Assembly: GCA_023665825.1 (NCBI GenBank)
Contig: JAMPDE010000002.1
Location: 410,242-454,849, forward strand
From: Alistipes senegalensis
GTDB lineage: Bacteria; Bacteroidota; Bacteroidia; Bacteroidales; Rikenellaceae
DNA: 44,608 bases
Reading direction: 5' to 3'
The translations under genes were made by a program, and so were the position numbers. Each line of letters opens with the position of its first letter. Position 1 is the first letter of the stretch. A model generated the notes under the pieces. It made no database searches and had not been told where the DNA came from. It was given only the letters and a program-made list of their open reading frames with translations. This document shows positions 7,644-15,313 of this stretch, piece by piece.

Positions 7644-9896
7644 CTATTTCATTTCGAGGTACACCACCGCCCCCGCCCGGACGGATTCGCCCGCCGCGAT
7701 GCTTTGGCGCGTCACGGTTCCGGCGCCCGTGAAACGGACGCGCAGCCCGCGACTTTCGAGCAGGAACAAGGCATCTTTCAGTCCCATACCGCACACGTCG
7801 GGCATCTTATTCAGATCGGCAGGAATGCTATGGATAGTCACGGAAGAAGCGGCATCCACCTGCGCGCAACCCCACCCCTTGCGGGCATCGTATTTCGTGT
7901 CGGGTGAAAGTTCATCGGCGACCTCGCGCATGCGGACGATGTCGCCCCCCTTGATGCGCTGCGGATAGTATCGCGGGCCTTGTTCCCGCTGCGGACGGCT
8001 CTGCCCGCGATTGTGGATGAACTCGACCATACGGCTCACGACGGGGCCCGCCAACGGCCCGCCGTAGTAGGTCTTGCCGGGCTGCACCTGCGTCTCGATG
8101 GCGGTCAGCACCGTGTAGCGGGGTGCTTCGGCCGGAAAGAACGCCACCATCGAACCCAGATAGCGGTCGCGCTGCCGGCCTTCGGTGATTTGGGCCGTGC
8201 CGGTCTTGGCCGCCACGTGCAGCCGGGTCGTATCGCTGAAAAACGCACTCGCTGTGCCTTCGGTGCACACCGCTTGCAGGCAGCGGCGCACCTCGTGCAA
8301 CGCCTCTTTCGAGCAGACGGACTGCGCGATGACGCGCGGCTCGAAACGCTCCCGCTCCTTGCCGTTGCGCTGCAGGCTGCGCACCAAGAGCGGCGCGACC
8401 ATGCGGCCGTCGTTCGCTATGGCGTTGTAGAACGTCAGCACCTGAATCGGCGTCATCCGCACGCGGTAGCCGTAGGCCATCTTCACTAACATGACGCCCG
8501 GATCGGGCACTTTCCAGTCGGTCGTGATTTCGGGCGGACGCTCGCCCAGCCGTTCCAGCCCGACCGTCCCGCCGAGATGCAGCACCTTGTGCAGGTAGTC
8601 GCTGTACTGCTGTTTGCGGCCCGTCGCGCCGTAGTGCTCCCAGACGGCTTTGGCGAAATAGACGTTGGACGACATCGCCACCGCCCGCCGGAAGTCGATG
8701 ACACGGTCGCCCGTGTGGTCGTCGCGGATATTTTCGGCATGACCCACCGTCACAGGCTTGCCGTCGAAAGTGTCGTAGGTCGTGGCGGGCGAAAAGTGCG
8801 CATCGTCGAGCAGGGCCAGCATCGTGGCCAGCTTGAAGGTCGAGCCGGGCTCCATGCTGCGGCTCAACGCGTAGTTTTCGCGCTCGGAGTAGCTTCCGTC
8901 GGCATTGCGGCCGAGATTGGCCATTGCCAGAATTTCGCCCGTCGCGACCTCCATGACGAGCGTCGTGCCCCACACGGCGTTCTGCGCCGTCAGTTGGGTG
9001 CGCAGGGCTTTGTCGGCCACGTCCTGCAAATCGGGGTCGAGCGTCGTCACGACGTCGCAGCCGTCGACCGGCTCCCGATAGGCCGGGCCCGGCACCCGCC
9101 CCGAAAACCGGCGGGCGATGCGCTGGCGCAGGGCCTGCCCGTCCGTGCCGGCGAGTTCTTCGCGGTAGGCCTCCTCGATGCCGTAATTGCCTCTGTTTCC
9201 GGTCAGTCCGACCGTGCGGCGGGCCAGTTCGCCCTGCGGGTAGATGCGTTGGTCGTGTTCTTCGAGTTGGTAGACCACCCCCATGTTCCAGTTGAGCAGC
9301 GGATAGGTGCGCAGCGTCTCCCACTCGCCGTAGTCGATTTCGCGCGGCAGGATGTAGACGGGCGTGCGGTCGCGCAGCGTATCGTAGACGGTGTGCCGCT
9401 CGAATTCACGCCCCTTCATGCGGTCGAACATACGGCCGAGCCACCCTTCGGAACGGACGGTCAACGTGTCGCGCGGCCGGACGAACCGGTAGTGGGAAGC
9501 GTGCTGGCGGCGGAAAAAACGGGCGTACTCGGCCGCCGAACGGTCGCGGAAGAACGCCGAGAGCAGTTTGGCGAGCGAATCGGCCTGCTCGTTGAACGTG
9601 TCGAGCGAATCGAGCCCTTCGGAACCGAAATCGAACGCCACCCGATAACGGAAAATCGACGTGGCGAACGGTTCGCCGTTGCGGGCCAATATACTGCCCC
9701 TCCTCGCCTTGATCTCCTCTTTAATGAATATGCGCGAGTGGACGCGGTCGGCGTTGTCGGCCACCTCGCGGCTGATGAACTGCACCCAGACGAGCCGTCC
9801 GAACACGATGAGCCCCGCGAGGATGAACAGCACGTACAATCCCCGCACACGCAGCAGGATGTCCCGTTTGATGGGCGATGGTTCGTCGGGTCTCAT
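7644..9896 (-). CDS. ftsI: Class B penicillin-binding protein, septal transpeptidase FtsI-like, with PASTA domain
   Basis: Peptidoglycan DD-transpeptidase of the division septum, 750 residues. Layout: short cytoplasmic tail, membrane anchor about 18-39, dimerisation/non-catalytic domain (about 50-280, with RRGSILARNGEPFA), transpeptidase domain with SxxK at Ser352-Thr-Phe-Lys355 (nucleophile Ser352), SxN at Ser409-Ser-Asn411 and KTG at Lys564-Thr-Gly566, and a single C-terminal PASTA domain (about 697-750, MPDVCGMGLKDALFLLESRG). The start at 9896 lies 4 nt after the ftsL-like stop codon, so the two are translated as neighbours in one operon. FtsI rather than an elongation PBP2 is supported by the rsmH and ftsL context and the PASTA domain. 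Confidence 0.93.
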   Translation of the reverse strand: MRPDEPSPIKRDILLRVRGLYVLFILAGLIVFGRLVWVQFISREVADNADRVHSRIFIKEEIKARRGSILARNGEPFATSIFRYRVAFDFGSEGLDSLDTFNEQADSLAKLLSAFFRDRSAAEYARFFRRQHASHYRFVRPRDTLTVRSEGWLGRMFDRMKGREFERHTVYDTLRDRTPVYILPREIDYGEWETLRTYPLLNWNMGVVYQLEEHDQRIYPQGELARRTVGLTGNRGNYGIEEAYREELAGTDGQALRQRIARRFSGRVPGPAYREPVDGCDVVTTLDPDLQDVADKALRTQLTAQNAVWGTTLVMEVATGEILAMANLGRNADGSYSERENYALSRSMEPGSTFKLATMLALLDDAHFSPATTYDTFDGKPVTVGHAENIRDDHTGDRVIDFRRAVAMSSNVYFAKAVWEHYGATGRKQQYSDYLHKVLHLGGTVGLERLGERPPEITTDWKVPDPGVMLVKMAYGYRVRMTPIQVLTFYNAIANDGRMVAPLLVRSLQRNGKERERFEPRVIAQSVCSKEALHEVRRCLQAVCTEGTASAFFSDTTRLHVAAKTGTAQITEGRQRDRYLGSMVAFFPAEAPRYTVLTAIETQVQPGKTYYGGPLAGPVVSRMVEFIHNRGQSRPQREQGPRYYPQRIKGGDIVRMREVADELSPDTKYDARKGWGCAQVDAASSVTIHSIPADLNKMPDVCGMGLKDALFLLESRGLRVRFTGAGTVTRQSIAAGESVRAGAVVYLEMK

Positions 9897-9900
9897 AGGG

Positions 9901-10416
9901 TCAGTCGTCGATGAGTTCGCTCGGGGCGACGGGGTCGCGCAGGTCGATGCCGCGCCGGCGCAGTTCTTCGCTCACGGCCGAGTGGGTCGTGCAATGGAAC
10001 CGCCGTTCCTGCATCCGAATCGACCGCTCGCGCAGCACCTGCACCTCGCGCTCCAAACGCATGTATTTCATATCGGTGTGCAACGAGAGGAAGACCACCG
10101 AAATGCTTACCAAGAACATCCCCGCAATGGCGAGCAGGTAGGGATAGGACTGCGACATCCCCTCGCGGACGAGAATCGTGCCCGAAAACAACTGCCAGAA
10201 GGTGCTGGCGTTGCGGCGCTGCTCCTTGCGGCGGACCTTTTCGCGCAGGGCGTTTTCTTCGGCTTCACGCTCCTCGTCGGCACGCAGGTCGTCGTCGGCT
10301 TCGCCCAGCTCCATGCGCCGCACCTCGCGGCGGACGCGTCGGGCGAACTCCTCGTCCTGCGCGCGCCGGGCCTCCTCTTCGGGGGTCAGCGGGTCGAATT
10401 CGTGGTCGTGCAGCAT
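9901..10416 (-). CDS. ftsL: FtsL-like cell division protein
   Basis: Small bitopic membrane protein of 171 residues. It has a long, highly charged cytoplasmic N-terminus (about 1-70, rich in Glu and Arg), one membrane helix (about 92-111, PYLLAIAGMFLVSISVVFL) and a periplasmic coiled coil (about 112-140, YMRLEREVQVLRERS). This topology, and its place between rsmH and ftsI, match the Bacteroidota FtsL-like family, which is thought to help recruit FtsW/FtsI to the septum together with FtsB and FtsQ. The long charged N-terminus is normal for this phylum. The name rests on position and topology, because FtsL sequences are poorly conserved. Confidence 0.8.
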   Translation of the reverse strand: MLHDHEFDPLTPEEEARRAQDEEFARRVRREVRRMELGEADDDLRADEEREAEENALREKVRRKEQRRNASTFWQLFSGTILVREGMSQSYPYLLAIAGMFLVSISVVFLSLHTDMKYMRLEREVQVLRERSIRMQERRFHCTTHSAVSEELRRRGIDLRDPVAPSELIDD

Positions 10417-10422
10417 GCGGGG

Positions 10423-10920
10423 TTACTCTTTTTCGGGTGAATTTTCGACGGCGGAAGCCGCGATTTCCTGCGATTTCCGCAGCAACAACGGCACGCACAA
10501 TCCCGTTACGAAGACGAAAACACCGCATCCGAACAAAATCCAGCCGAACAGATGTCCCTCCTGCGGCATCTCGATCCGCGACGGGTCGGCGGGATCGTAT
10601 TTCAGTTCGATGGGGTCACCTACGCGCATCGACCACCGGTAGAAGTTCACTTTTCCGATGTGCCCGCGTCCGTCGACTTCGTAACGCACCGTCACATCGT
10701 AATGCGTGCGTGTCTTGCCGCGTACGACCCGTCGGTATCGGTCGATGCGTTCGATCGTCCCCGTTACGGACTCGTAGGTCCGGTCTACCGTATCAGCGTG
10801 GCGGAGCAGTCCGATGCCGGCCGACAGGCAAACGAGGCCCAAAACGCAGAAAAGCGGTCGGAGCAAAGCGGTCGTTCGATGTTTCGACAGCCGAATAGTC
10901 ATCGTCGTCGGTCGTTTCAT
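10423..10920 (-). CDS. DUF3592 membrane protein inserted in the division cluster
   Basis: A 165-residue protein with two membrane helices (about 20-40, LLRPLFCVLGLVCLSAGIGL, and about 125-148, GWILFGCGVFVFVTGL). Between them lies an extracytoplasmic beta-rich domain of DUF3592 type (VTGTIERIDRYRR, YDVTVRYEVDG, VGDPIELKYDPADPS). The function is unknown. Its ATG overlaps the rsmH stop codon in an ATGA arrangement, and the ftsL-like gene follows after 6 nt, so it is translationally coupled in the division operon. rsmH is normally followed directly by ftsL, so this gene looks like an insertion into the cluster. Confidence 0.8.
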   Translation of the reverse strand: MKRPTTMTIRLSKHRTTALLRPLFCVLGLVCLSAGIGLLRHADTVDRTYESVTGTIERIDRYRRVVRGKTRTHYDVTVRYEVDGRGHIGKVNFYRWSMRVGDPIELKYDPADPSRIEMPQEGHLFGWILFGCGVFVFVTGLCVPLLLRKSQEIAASAVENSPEKE

Positions 10921-11840
10921 GGTTCGGGATATGTTTCAGCAATTTTTGTCGCGGCCCGCAGCTTGGCCGACCGCGAACGCGGGTTCCGTTCCAGTTCTTC
11001 GGCATCGGGCACGACGGCCTTGCGGGTCACCAGCTCGAACGGCACTTCGGCCCGCCCGTAGAAATCCTTCGCCACTGCGCCCGTGAAGTTGCCGCTGCGC
11101 AGGAAATTTTTCACCAGCCGGTCTTCGAGCGAATGATAGGAGATGACGACCAGCCGTCCGCCGGGTCGCAATACTTTGAGGCTCTGTTCCAACGCCATTT
11201 TCAAGGCCTCCATTTCGCCGTTGACCTCGATGCGCAGCGCCTGAAACAGCTTTGTCAAAAACTTCGATTCGTCTTTCTTGGGCGTGCACGGCTTCACGGC
11301 CGCGACCAGCTCCGCCGTAGTCCGTATCGGGGCTTTTTCCCGCGCCCGCACCAAGCAGTTGGCCACTTTCCACGAAGTGTCTATCTCGCCCCAGTCGCAC
11401 AGGATGCGCGTGAGCTCCTCCGCCGAACAACCGTTCACGAGGTCGGCCGCCGTGCGCGTTCCGCGCCGGTTCATCCGCATATCGAGCGGCGCCTCGCCCC
11501 GAAACGAGAAACCGCGCTCCACCGCATCGAAATGGTGCGACGAAACCCCCAGATCGGCCAGAATGCCGTCGACCTCCGTCACGCCCCGCAGCCGCAGGGC
11601 ACCCCGCAGGAAGCGGAAATTGCTCTCGACGTAGCGGAATCGCGGGTCATCGGGACAATTGGCGCGCGTGTCGCTGTCTTGGTCGAATCCGTACAACCGT
11701 CCGTCGGGGCCCAGCAGCTCCAAGATGCGGCGCGAATGACCGCCTCCGCCGAACGTGAGGTCGACGTAGGTGCCGTCGGGGCGGATATTCATCAAACCGA
11801 CCGACGATTCCAAAAGGACGGGTGTATGGTATTGCGACAT
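10917..11840 (-). CDS. rsmH: 16S rRNA (cytosine1402-N4)-methyltransferase
   Basis: RsmH (MraW) methylates N4 of C1402 in the decoding centre of 16S rRNA using SAM. The protein is 307 residues from the ATG at 11840 (MSQYHTPVLLESS). Signature segments: DLTFGGGGHSRRIL (SAM binding), ILADLGVSSHHFD, GFSFRGEAPLDMRM, and RPGGRLVVISYHSLEDRLVK near the C-terminus. A GTG at 11864 opens a longer frame, but it sits where transcription should start from the TAACTTTG box at 11877-11870, so the ATG is preferred. First gene of the minus-strand operon leading into ftsL and ftsI. No mraZ lies upstream; deoC is divergent there. Confidence 0.95.
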   Translation of the reverse strand: MSQYHTPVLLESSVGLMNIRPDGTYVDLTFGGGGHSRRILELLGPDGRLYGFDQDSDTRANCPDDPRFRYVESNFRFLRGALRLRGVTEVDGILADLGVSSHHFDAVERGFSFRGEAPLDMRMNRRGTRTAADLVNGCSAEELTRILCDWGEIDTSWKVANCLVRAREKAPIRTTAELVAAVKPCTPKKDESKFLTKLFQALRIEVNGEMEALKMALEQSLKVLRPGGRLVVISYHSLEDRLVKNFLRSGNFTGAVAKDFYGRAEVPFELVTRKAVVPDAEELERNPRSRSAKLRAATKIAETYPEP

Positions 11841-11869
11841 GGCGGCTGTACAGCGGTTTTCCACGAGGT

Positions 11870-11877
11870 CAAAGTTA
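11870..11877 (-). promoter_or_regulatory. -7 promoter box of the rsmH-ftsI operon
   Basis: TAACTTTG on the minus strand, matching TAnnTTTG. The expected start of transcription is near 11863, which gives a leader of about 23 nt before the ATG at 11840 and argues against the upstream GTG at 11864. Confidence 0.6.
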
Positions 11878-11961
11878 GCGTTTTTTATTCAATTCGCAGG
11901 GCATCGGCCGCAATTCCCGAATTTTTTCGGCCGACGGTGCGTCATTCTGCCCGACTTGCAT

Positions 11962-11969
11962 TATCTTTG
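11962..11969 (+). promoter_or_regulatory. -7 promoter box of deoC
   Basis: TATCTTTG matches TAnnTTTG and lies 27 nt before the ATG at 11997. No clear -33 element is seen. Confidence 0.6.
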
Positions 11970-11996
11970 CGATACTTACCAACACCGTCCCGTACT

Positions 11997-12875
11997 ATGG
12001 AATACGCCAACCGTCTGAACGAATATGCTCCGGCATGGAGCGCGGAACAAGTGGATGCCGAAGTCGCCCGCCTGCGCGAAGCCGCCCGCCGAAACCACCA
12101 CGCAGAGGTCTACAAATTCTGCTACTCGACCATCGACCTCACCACCCTGTCGTGCAACGACTCCGCGACTTCGGTCACGGCGTTCGCCCGCAAGGCGGTC
12201 GAATTCTACGAGAAATACCCGCACATCCCCAACGTCGCCTCGATTTGCGTCTATCCGGCGTTCGTCGAAACGGTCGGCGTGGCGGTCGACGGCACGCCGA
12301 TGCGCATCACGTCGGTCGCCGGCGGATTTCCGGCTTCGCAGACCTATCTCGAAGTCAAGGCGTTGGAGGTGGCGATGGCCGTCGAAAACGGCGCCGACGA
12401 AGTGGATATCGTGCTCAACGTCGGCCGGATGCTGACGGGCGAATACGACGAAGCGGCCAACGAAGTGGAGGCCATCCGCTCGGAAATGGACGAAGAACTC
12501 GTGCTGAAAGTCATCATCGAATCGGGTGCGCTGAAAACGCCCGAACTGATCCGCAAGGCCTCGCTGCTGTCGATGTTCGCCGGAGCCGACTTCGTGAAGA
12601 CCTCGACGGGAAAAATCGACGTCGCGGCCACGCCCGAAGCGGCGTTGGTCATGTGTCAGGCTATTCGCGACTACTACGAAAAAACGGGCCGCAAGGTGGG
12701 CTTCAAGGCGGCCGGAGGCGTCCGCACCCCCGAAGACGCGGCGTTGTACTACACCATCGTCGAGGAGACGCTCGGCAAGGAGTGGCTGACGCCCGACCTG
12801 TTCCGCATCGGGGCCTCGTCGGCGGCCAACAACCTGCTGACAGCCATCGAGGGACATCCGGTCAAGTACTATTGA
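11997..12875 (+). CDS. deoC: Deoxyribose-phosphate aldolase
   Basis: Cleaves 2-deoxyribose-5-phosphate to glyceraldehyde-3-phosphate and acetaldehyde in deoxynucleoside catabolism. The 292-residue TIM-barrel protein shows the family catalytic residues: Schiff-base Lys201 in DFVKTSTGK, Lys237 in GFKAAGGV and Asp137 in EVDIVLNVG. It is longer than the short E. coli type at both ends, as in other Bacteroidota. The start ATG (MEYANRLNEY) follows a TATCTTTG box by 27 nt. The gene stands alone between a divergent rsmH operon and a bidirectional terminator shared with gcvT. Confidence 0.95.
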   Translation: MEYANRLNEYAPAWSAEQVDAEVARLREAARRNHHAEVYKFCYSTIDLTTLSCNDSATSVTAFARKAVEFYEKYPHIPNVASICVYPAFVETVGVAVDGTPMRITSVAGGFPASQTYLEVKALEVAMAVENGADEVDIVLNVGRMLTGEYDEAANEVEAIRSEMDEELVLKVIIESGALKTPELIRKASLLSMFAGADFVKTSTGKIDVAATPEAALVMCQAIRDYYEKTGRKVGFKAAGGVRTPEDAALYYTIVEETLGKEWLTPDLFRIGASSAANNLLTAIEGHPVKYY

Positions 12876-12883
12876 TAAAAAGA

Positions 12884-12918
12884 AAAGGGCGCCGCTTCTG
12901 CGACGCCCTTTCTTTTTT
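12884..12918. terminator. Bidirectional terminator between deoC and gcvT
   Basis: AAAGGGCG and CGCCCTTT form an 8-bp stem, extended by CGC/GCG after one mismatch, around a TTCT loop. A T-run (12913-12918) follows on the plus strand, and an A-rich stretch lies before it for minus-strand use. It lies between the deoC stop and the gcvT stop, which it overlaps. Confidence 0.85.
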
Positions 12919-14017
12919 AGACGAACGGCACCTTGACCACTTCGGCCCGCAGGAGCCGATCGCGGATGGCGACCGCAATCACGCTGCCGGGCTTGGCGTA
13001 TTCCGCCGCAACGTACCCCATGCCGATGCCGACTTTCAGACACGGCGACATCGTACCCGACGTCACGTGGCCCATCTCCTTGCCTTCGGGCGTCGCCAGC
13101 GTGTAGCCGTGACGCGGAATGCCGCGATCGAGCATCTTGAAGCCGACCAGTTTGCGGCCGACGCCCTCCGCTTTCTGCTTTTCCAGCACCGCACGGTCGA
13201 TGAACTCCTTGCCGTCGGCGAACTTCGTGATCCAGCCCAGCCCGCCTTCGATGGGCGAGGTCGTGTCGTCGATGTCGTTGCCGTAGAGGCAGAATCCCTT
13301 TTCGAGGCGGAGCGTATCGCGGGCACCCAGCCCGATGTTCTTCAATCCGTACTCCGCGCCGGCTTCCCAAAGGGCTTTCCAGAGTTTTTCGCCGTCTTCG
13401 TTGGCCACGTAGATTTCGCAGCCGCCCGCGCCGGTGTAGCCCGTAATCGAAAGAATCGCACTGCAACCGGCCACCTGCATCTTCTTGAAGGTGTAATACT
13501 CCATTTGCTCGACCGGTTCGGCGCACATCTTCTGCACGATTTTCATCGCCGCAGGGCCTTGCACGGCCAGCTGGCAGATTTCGTCCGAAGCATTGTAGAG
13601 CTCCTTGCCGTGACCGGCCTCCATGCCGAACGCCTTGCCTTCGGCACAGATATGCGCCCAGTCCTTGTCGATGTTGGCGGCATTGACGCACAGCATGTAG
13701 GTCTCGGCATCGAAACGGTAGACGAGGATGTCGTCGACGATGCCGCCGCGCCCGTTGGGCATGCACGAGTACTGCACCTTGCCGTCGTAGAGCTTCGCGA
13801 CGTCGTTCGTCGTGATATGCTGCAACAGCGCGAGGGCTTTCGGCCCCTTGACCCAGATTTCGCCCATGTGGCTGACATCGAAGACGCCCGCCCCGTTGCG
13901 GACGGTCATGTGTTCGTCGTTGATGCCCGTGAACTCAATGGGCATGTTATAGCCCGCGAACTCGGCCATCTTGGCACCGGCAGCGATATGATGCGCGGTG
14001 AATGCGGTTGTTTTCAT
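12917..14017 (-). CDS. gcvT: Glycine cleavage system T protein (aminomethyltransferase)
   Basis: Transfers the methylene carbon from aminomethylated H protein to tetrahydrofolate and releases ammonia, within glycine cleavage. The 366-residue protein has typical family segments: [40 protein letters not shown] (with the conserved Asp at 95/96), [12 protein letters not shown] and [19 protein letters not shown], and a C-terminal barrel domain ending in [10 protein letters not shown] and later AVRIRDR-like strands. The start is the ATG at 14017. It follows the acetyltransferase-like gene after 33 nt on the same strand. gcvH and gcvP are not nearby, so the system is dispersed here. Confidence 0.95.
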   Translation of the reverse strand: MKTTAFTAHHIAAGAKMAEFAGYNMPIEFTGINDEHMTVRNGAGVFDVSHMGEIWVKGPKALALLQHITTNDVAKLYDGKVQYSCMPNGRGGIVDDILVYRFDAETYMLCVNAANIDKDWAHICAEGKAFGMEAGHGKELYNASDEICQLAVQGPAAMKIVQKMCAEPVEQMEYYTFKKMQVAGCSAILSITGYTGAGGCEIYVANEDGEKLWKALWEAGAEYGLKNIGLGARDTLRLEKGFCLYGNDIDDTTSPIEGGLGWITKFADGKEFIDRAVLEKQKAEGVGRKLVGFKMLDRGIPRHGYTLATPEGKEMGHVTSGTMSPCLKVGIGMGYVAAEYAKPGSVIAVAIRDRLLRAEVVKVPFV

Positions 14018-14050
14018 AACGATATTTTTTTAGTTTTTTCTCATCGGATG

Positions 14051-15256
14051 CTACTCCCTGCGTTTGATGCCCAGACGCGGACATCTATGAAACTCCTTCG
14101 TGCGGTCGAACAGGTAGCGGTAGGTCGTGTGCACCTTGTGGCGGGTGGCGCAGACGTAGTTTTCGATCATGCGGTTCATCACCGGATTGAAATCGCCGAT
14201 CCATGCCAGTTCCAGCGTCTTGTAGCGGGTCTGCTGCTCCATCATGAAGTGCCAGTAGCGCACCATGATCGCCGATTCGACCCCCTTGCCGTGAAATTCG
14301 GGCGCAATGCCGAAGATGACGCCGAAAATGCGGTCGCTGCGTTTACGGACTTTCAGGTCCCACAGCAGCCGCAGTTTTTCAATCGTTCCGAAGCGTCCGT
14401 TGAACTTGCCGATGAGGCGGTTGAGGTCGGGCACCGTGATGAAAAATCCGATGGGCTCGTCGTTGAAATAGGCGAAAAAGACGATGTCGGGGTCGATCAG
14501 GGGCCGCATCTGCCGGAGCAGGTGCAGGGCCTCTTCCTGCGTCATGGGTTTCACCCCCGAGAACAGCGCCCACGCCTTGTTGTAGATGACGCGGAAATTC
14601 TCGGCGGCATCTTCCAGATTCTTCATGTCGATGTTCTCGACGTGGTAGCCCGGCATCGACAGCAGGCGTTCGGAGCGGTCGAAGATGCGTTCGTTCGCTT
14701 CGGAGATGTTCGCCCGCCAGATGTAGCTGTTCTGATTGAAGTAGTTGCGGAACCCGTAATGCTCGAACAGCTCTTTGTAATAGGGCGGGTTGTAGGGATT
14801 TTTATAAAGGGGCTGGAATTCGTAACCTTCGACCAGCAGCCCCCACCAGTCGCGCCGTTGCCCGAAGTTGACGGGGCCGTCCATCGCTTCCATCCCGCGA
14901 CTGGCCAGCCACAGCCGCGCGGCGTCGAACAGCATGTCGGCCACCTGCTGGCAGTCGATGCACTCGAAGAACCCGCAGCCGCCGGTCGGCTGTTCCTCCA
15001 ACGCGGCTTTTTCGCGGTTGTAGAACGCGGCGATACGGCCCACGACCGTACCCGACGCATCGCGCACGATCCAGCGCACGGCCTCGCCGTCGGCGAAAAG
15101 TTCGTTTTTTTCGGGGTCGAAAACTTCCAGCACGTCGCAGTCGAGCGGGCAGACCCAGTTGCGGTTGCCGCGATAAAGACGTTTCGGCAGGTCGAGCCAT
15201 TCACGCACCAGCGCGGGCGAGGTCACCTCGTAGAGGCGGTATTGTTCGGGATTCAT
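14051..15256 (-). CDS. GNAT-like acyltransferase domain protein, function unknown
   Basis: A 401-residue cytosolic protein of a family common in Bacteroidota and resembling GNAT N-acyltransferases. The N-terminal half has a NWVCPLDCDVLEVFDPEKN stretch and GRIAAFYNREK. The middle has MDGPVNFGQRRDWWGLLVEG and NPYNPPYYKELFEHYGF. The C-terminal half contains a probable acetyl-CoA fold (FGVIFGIAPEFHGKGVESA, then LELAWIGDFNPVMNRMIE). The substrate is unknown. The start is placed at ATG 15256 because a TTG start at 15292 would lie on top of the TATCTTTG promoter box. Probably co-transcribed with gcvT. Confidence 0.8.
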   Translation of the reverse strand: MNPEQYRLYEVTSPALVREWLDLPKRLYRGNRNWVCPLDCDVLEVFDPEKNELFADGEAVRWIVRDASGTVVGRIAAFYNREKAALEEQPTGGCGFFECIDCQQVADMLFDAARLWLASRGMEAMDGPVNFGQRRDWWGLLVEGYEFQPLYKNPYNPPYYKELFEHYGFRNYFNQNSYIWRANISEANERIFDRSERLLSMPGYHVENIDMKNLEDAAENFRVIYNKAWALFSGVKPMTQEEALHLLRQMRPLIDPDIVFFAYFNDEPIGFFITVPDLNRLIGKFNGRFGTIEKLRLLWDLKVRKRSDRIFGVIFGIAPEFHGKGVESAIMVRYWHFMMEQQTRYKTLELAWIGDFNPVMNRMIENYVCATRHKVHTTYRYLFDRTKEFHRCPRLGIKRRE

Positions 15257-15279
15257 GCGAGTTTCGTGTTTGACGAAGT

Positions 15280-15287
15280 CAAAGATA
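15280..15287 (-). promoter_or_regulatory. -7 promoter box of the GNAT-like gene
   Basis: TATCTTTG on the minus strand, 23 nt upstream of the ATG at 15256. Only 12 bp separate it from the plus-strand -7 box at 15300-15307. Confidence 0.6.
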
Positions 15288-15299
15288 CGCAAATTTTCT

Positions 15300-15307
15300 T
15301 ATTTTTG
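15300..15307 (+). promoter_or_regulatory. -7 promoter box of the receiver/PEP-binding gene, abutting its start codon
   Basis: TATTTTTG matches TAnnTTTG. The ATG at 15314 lies only 6 nt after the box, about where transcription would begin, so the mRNA may be leaderless. Confidence 0.55.
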
Positions 15308-15313
15308 CGCATA

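Noticed and set aside
11841-11864. Upstream starts for rsmH (GTG 11864), and likewise the GNAT-like gene (TTG 15292), recF (30825), the TPR gene (TTG 30873) and ispG (33288)
   Set aside because: Each would lie in, upstream of or immediately at the -7 promoter box, and each family N-terminus starts at the downstream ATG.
12035-15313. Open frame in line with the receiver/PEP-binding gene that would extend it upstream by over 1000 residues
   Set aside because: It runs through deoC on the same strand and antisense through gcvT and the GNAT-like gene, and crosses a terminator and two promoter boxes. The family N-terminus and promoter place the start at 15314.
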